A program made the position numbers and the translations under genes. A stretch of DNA of 8,696 nt. Origin: an uncultured Ruminococcus sp. (GTDB taxonomy: Bacteria > Bacillota > Clostridia > Oscillospirales > CAG-272). The notes under the pieces are model-generated. The model searched no databases. It had not been told where the DNA came from and was given only the letters and a program-made list of their open reading frames with translations. Each line of letters starts with the position of its first letter. Positions within the stretch are counted from its first letter, which is position 1. Where the stretch lies: NCBI GenBank assembly GCA_902773455.1, contig CACYEW010000092.1:1-8696 (forward strand), read 5' to 3'. Positions 6,664 through 8,696 of the stretch are shown piece by piece.

Positions 6664-6692
6664 ATTATATTCTAACAAATAAATCAAATAAA
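6664..6692 (-). promoter_or_regulatory. Likely promoter of the abrB-like gene
   Basis: A perfect TATAAT reads on the minus strand at 6669-6664. The best -35 at 17-base spacing is weak (TTTATT, 6692-6687, three of six bases), so the promoter may need an activator or be inherently weak. The leader would be about 30 bases. Confidence 0.5.
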
Positions 6693-6708
6693 TTAAAGCA
6701 ATAAAATA

Positions 6709-6715
6709 TGTCGAA
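6709..6715 (+). promoter_or_regulatory. Spo0A box (0A box), distal to the hexosaminidase gene
   Basis: TGTCGAA matches the Bacillus/Clostridium 0A box exactly. It lies about 50-60 bases upstream of the predicted abrB transcription start. It stands alone, without neighbouring half-matches at 10-base steps. Confidence 0.5.
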
Positions 6716-6758
6716 AAATACAATATTGTAAGAACATATAGTTGAATTTATTGACAAA

Positions 6759-6785
6759 ATTCGAAATTTGTCGAAAAACGTCAAA
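6759..6785 (+). promoter_or_regulatory. Cluster of tandem Spo0A boxes
   Basis: A perfect 0A box TGTCGAA at 6769-6775 is flanked at 10-base steps by ATTCGAA (6759-6765) and CGTCAAA (6779-6785), each matching five of seven bases. The 3-base gap between 7-mers is the arrangement known for Spo0A dimers on tandem boxes. The perfect box is exactly 60 bases from the one at 6709. Binding is inferred from sequence only. Confidence 0.5.
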
Positions 6786-6832
6786 AAAATATCGCAAAAT
6801 CAAGCAAAAATCCGGTTTTATTCGTTCTCTGC

Positions 6833-6861
6833 TTGACTTTTGCATATTATAATGTTAAAAT
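6833..6861 (+). promoter_or_regulatory. Extended -10 sigma-A promoter of the hexosaminidase gene
   Basis: TTGACT at 6833-6838 and TAAAAT at 6856-6861 are 17 bases apart, with a TGT just before the -10 that makes it an extended type. A TATAAT at 6848-6853 also occurs but has no -35 at normal spacing. Transcription would start near 6868, about 22 bases before the ATG. Confidence 0.7.
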
Positions 6862-6875
6862 AAACAAAAAACGTC

Positions 6876-6880
6876 GGAGG
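6876..6880 (+). promoter_or_regulatory. Ribosome binding site deciding the hexosaminidase start
   Basis: GGAGG lies 9 bases before the ATG at 6890. This site and the promoter rule out the in-frame TTG at 6833, which lies within the -35 element. Confidence 0.88.
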
Positions 6881-6889
6881 GCGAAAACG

Positions 6890-8284
6890 ATGATAAATAT
6901 GATCCCGCAGCCGAAAAAAATAAGGATACTCGGCAAAAAACTCATGCCGGGCAAGGTAAAATGCGACGCCCGCTTCGGCGCCGCGGCGGACGCTTACGAT
7001 AAATACAGAAAAAAACTCGGATTTGAATGCGGAGGCGATACCGTCAGCGCGGAGTACGCGGACGGTCTGAGTAGCGGCGCGTATACGCTCGACTGCAACG
7101 ACGGTATAAGGCTTTACGCTTCTGACGAGACCGGTATAAACAACGGCTTCGCGGCGCTTTTACAGCTTGCTGATGAAAGCGGTCGGATCGACGCCGTATA
7201 TATCGAAGACGAGCCCGACTGCGAATACCGCGGCGTTATGATCGACCTTGCGCGTATATGGCATCCGTTCGAATATCTTCTGAAATACGTGGATCTTTGC
7301 AGATTTTACAGATTTTCGTATCTGCATCTGCATTTTACCGATTCGCAGAGCTATACGCTGCCGTGCGATACGTACCCGCTTTTGCCGACGGAAGGCCGCC
7401 ATTATACGAAAGAGCAGATAAAAGAGCTGAACGAATATGCGAACGCGAGAGGGATAACGTTAATGCCCGAGATAGACGTGCCGGGTCATTGCGATCCGTT
7501 TCTGAAAGCTTACCCGGACCTTTTCGGCCATAACGGGATAATAGGCTTCCATAAAGAAGTTTTCGCGGCGTTCGAAAAGATCACGGCGGAGCTTTGCGAA
7601 ATGTTCCCGTACTCCGACCGCATACACATAGGAGGCGACGAAGCCGATATAAAACAGTGGCTGTACTGTGAAAAATGCCGCGAATACGCAAGTGAGTGCG
7701 GTATACCCGTCGACGGGGACGAAAGAATGTCGAGCGAGCGCATACTTGCAGCGTTCGTAAACAAGCTTTCCTCCTTCGTGCTTTCGCACGGCAAAACGCC
7801 CGTGGTTTGGGAAGGCTTCTGCAGGCAGGTCAATCACCTCGTACCGCATACGACCGAGGTGTTCAGCTGGGAAAACTATTATCAGACCACGCCGGAGCTC
7901 GTCGAAGAAGGGTATACGCTCATAAACGGTTCGTGGAGTCCGAACTATATCGTCGCGCCGGACGTCTGCTGGAGCGTAAAGGAATGCTTCGACTGGGATA
8001 TATTCACTTTCCGCCCCGTTCATCCCGGCTCGCCGTACATCAAAACGGGATTGAAAATACCGTCGTACGACAAAATGATCGGCGGTCAGCTGCTTTCGTG
8101 GGGCGACAAAGGCGCCGTTTGCTCGGATAAAGCCGCGCATATCGAATGCGAGCTGAAGCTCGTATCGGAACGCGCCCCCGCAACCGCCGAGAACACGTGG
8201 AATAAATTCAAGATAAGAGAATTTGAAGATTTCGAGAAGAGCAGAGAAGCTCTGTCCGTAAAGCTTGCAAAGATAATAAACTGA
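6890..8284 (+). CDS. GH20-family beta-N-acetylhexosaminidase, cytoplasmic
   Basis: The 464-residue protein lacks a signal peptide, lipobox or membrane segment, so it should act in the cytoplasm on imported oligosaccharides, releasing terminal GlcNAc or GalNAc. Residues about 1-108 form the small N-terminal domain seen before many GH20 barrels. The barrel starts with YRGVMIDLAR at 113-122, where R114 fits the substrate-binding arginine. LHLHFTDSQSY at 145-155 corresponds to the usual HxHLTDxQ(G/S) strand, and PEIDVPGH lies at 193-200. HIGGDEAD at 246-253 carries the catalytic pair D250-E251 of substrate-assisted catalysis. Tryptophans at 307, 327, 349 and 404 can line the sugar pocket. LLSWGD at 401-406 has Asp where many GH20 enzymes have Glu (W-x-E), and the protein lacks extra C-terminal modules, so it belongs to a divergent subgroup and exact specificity is open. 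The stop is followed after one base by mnmA. Confidence 0.92.
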   Translation: MINMIPQPKKIRILGKKLMPGKVKCDARFGAAADAYDKYRKKLGFECGGDTVSAEYADGLSSGAYTLDCNDGIRLYASDETGINNGFAALLQLADESGRIDAVYIEDEPDCEYRGVMIDLARIWHPFEYLLKYVDLCRFYRFSYLHLHFTDSQSYTLPCDTYPLLPTEGRHYTKEQIKELNEYANARGITLMPEIDVPGHCDPFLKAYPDLFGHNGIIGFHKEVFAAFEKITAELCEMFPYSDRIHIGGDEADIKQWLYCEKCREYASECGIPVDGDERMSSERILAAFVNKLSSFVLSHGKTPVVWEGFCRQVNHLVPHTTEVFSWENYYQTTPELVEEGYTLINGSWSPNYIVAPDVCWSVKECFDWDIFTFRPVHPGSPYIKTGLKIPSYDKMIGGQLLSWGDKGAVCSDKAAHIECELKLVSERAPATAENTWNKFKIREFEDFEKSREALSVKLAKIIN

Positions 8285-8285
8285 T

Positions 8286-8696
8286 ATGAATAACAAAAAA
8301 GTTCTCGTCGCAATGAGCGGCGGCGTGGATTCGAGCGTCGCGGCGTATCTTTTAACAAAAGCCGGTTACGAATGTATCGGCTGTACGATGAAACTGTACG
8401 ACAGCCCCGAAGAAGCGGGCGAAAAAACCTGCTGTACTTCGGACGACGCGTACGACGCCGCCTCCGTCTGCCGTAAGATCGGCATACCGCACTACGTTTT
8501 CAATTACAAGGAAGAGTTTGAAAAAAGCGTTATAGACGCGTTTATCTCCGATTATTACAACGGCCTGACGCCGAATCCCTGCATCTGCTGCAATGAAAAG
8601 CTCAAATTCGGAAAGCTCGCCGAGAGGGCGGAGATACTCGGCTGCGGCTATATCGCGACCGGTCATTACTGCCGTATCGAAAACGAAAACGGAGTA
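8286..8696 (+). CDS. mnmA: MnmA, tRNA-uridine 2-sulfurtransferase, N-terminal part (3' end outside window)
   Basis: The first 137 codons are present. MnmA is a cytoplasmic ATP-dependent enzyme that places sulfur at position 2 of wobble uridine 34 in the tRNAs for Lys, Glu and Gln. The PP-loop for ATP is VAMSGGVDSSVAAYLL at 8-23. KTCCTSDDAYDA at 48-58 matches the CCs-x-DD-x-x-DA block of clostridial MnmA. TPNPCICCNEKLKFG at 95-109 contains the catalytic Cys99, and GHYCRI at 126-131 follows as usual. The ATG lies one base after the hexosaminidase stop with no clear Shine-Dalgarno sequence, so it is probably translated by coupling and co-transcribed, although the two functions are unrelated. The second catalytic cysteine lies beyond the window. 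Confidence 0.97.
   Translation, partial: MNNKKVLVAMSGGVDSSVAAYLLTKAGYECIGCTMKLYDSPEEAGEKTCCTSDDAYDAASVCRKIGIPHYVFNYKEEFEKSVIDAFISDYYNGLTPNPCICCNEKLKFGKLAERAEILGCGYIATGHYCRIENENGV

Larger units (their letters stand above)
6629..6889. other. Divergent AT-rich regulatory region between the abrB-like and hexosaminidase genes
   Basis: This 261-base stretch contains no credible gene. It holds promoters in both directions, two perfect 0A-box sequences, a 12-base palindrome TACAATATTGTA at 6719-6730, a near-palindrome at 6753-6772, and a 7-base inverted repeat (TCAAGCA at 6800-6806, TGCTTGA at 6830-6836) whose right arm overlaps the hexosaminidase -35. Its base composition fits binding by AbrB itself. 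Confidence 0.7.

Noticed and set aside
6751..6756. Perfect TTGACA as a -35 element on the + strand
   Set aside because: The sequence 16-18 bases downstream is A-rich without a -10 match, so no promoter can be built on it.
6833..6889. TTG at 6833 as an upstream in-frame start for the hexosaminidase
   Set aside because: It falls inside the -35 element, has no ribosome binding site, and adds a lysine- and arginine-rich stretch with no homology signal; GGAGG before 6890 decides the start.
7460..8296. 278-codon open frame on the minus strand opposite the hexosaminidase gene
   Set aside because: It lies fully opposite a gene with clear catalytic motifs, has no recognisable domain, and the codon bias of the + strand gene explains the lack of stops.

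Overview
The window looks like chromosomal sequence from an uncultured gut-type member of the Clostridia (Firmicutes). Four things point that way: Gram-positive sigma-A promoters (TTGACN-N17-TATAAT), strong AGGAG-type ribosome binding sites, a dockerin type I module, and an AbrB-family regulator whose upstream region carries Spo0A-box-like sequences. Coding regions are moderately GC-rich with frequent AGA and ATA codons, while the intergenic regions are strongly AT-rich. All genes are on the + strand except the abrB-like gene. No tRNA, rRNA, CRISPR array, insertion sequence or phage gene was seen.

Layout. Positions 1-186 hold the 3' end of an RsuA-type rRNA pseudouridine synthase gene. Positions 187-804 hold a short reading frame with a type I dockerin. 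It has no signal peptide and no good ribosome binding site, and is best read as the C-terminal remnant of a larger secreted protein. Positions 818-2971 encode Tex, the S1-domain RNA-binding protein, from its own promoter. After an AT-rich 199-bp gap with a perfect palindrome and a good promoter, 3171-4292 encodes a MalK/UgpC/MsmX-type sugar ABC transporter ATPase without permeases. A GC-rich stem-loop separates it from 4359-6326, a lipoprotein with a GH71/99-like TIM-barrel region and a C-terminal CBM9-like carbohydrate-binding domain. A perfect-stem terminator at 6334-6366 serves converging genes. On the minus strand, 6380-6628 encodes an AbrB-family regulator with a CxxC-CxxC tail. A 261-bp divergent AT-rich region carries two perfect TGTCGAA (0A-box) matches. 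Then 6890-8284 encodes a cytoplasmic GH20-type beta-hexosaminidase, followed after one base by mnmA (tRNA 2-thiouridylase), which runs off the window at 8696.

How the genes fit together. Two themes are interleaved. One is RNA metabolism and housekeeping (rsuA-type, tex, mnmA). The other is glycan use: a dockerin remnant, a sugar-importer ATPase that probably powers permeases encoded elsewhere, a cell-surface glycan-binding and possibly glycan-cleaving lipoprotein, and an intracellular hexosaminidase. The abrB region suggests transition-state or sporulation control through Spo0A, and possibly control of the divergent hexosaminidase gene. I do not see a clearly novel multi-gene system. The points most worth checking are the 0A-box cluster, the dockerin remnant, the uncharacterised surface lipoprotein and the palindrome upstream of the ABC ATPase gene.
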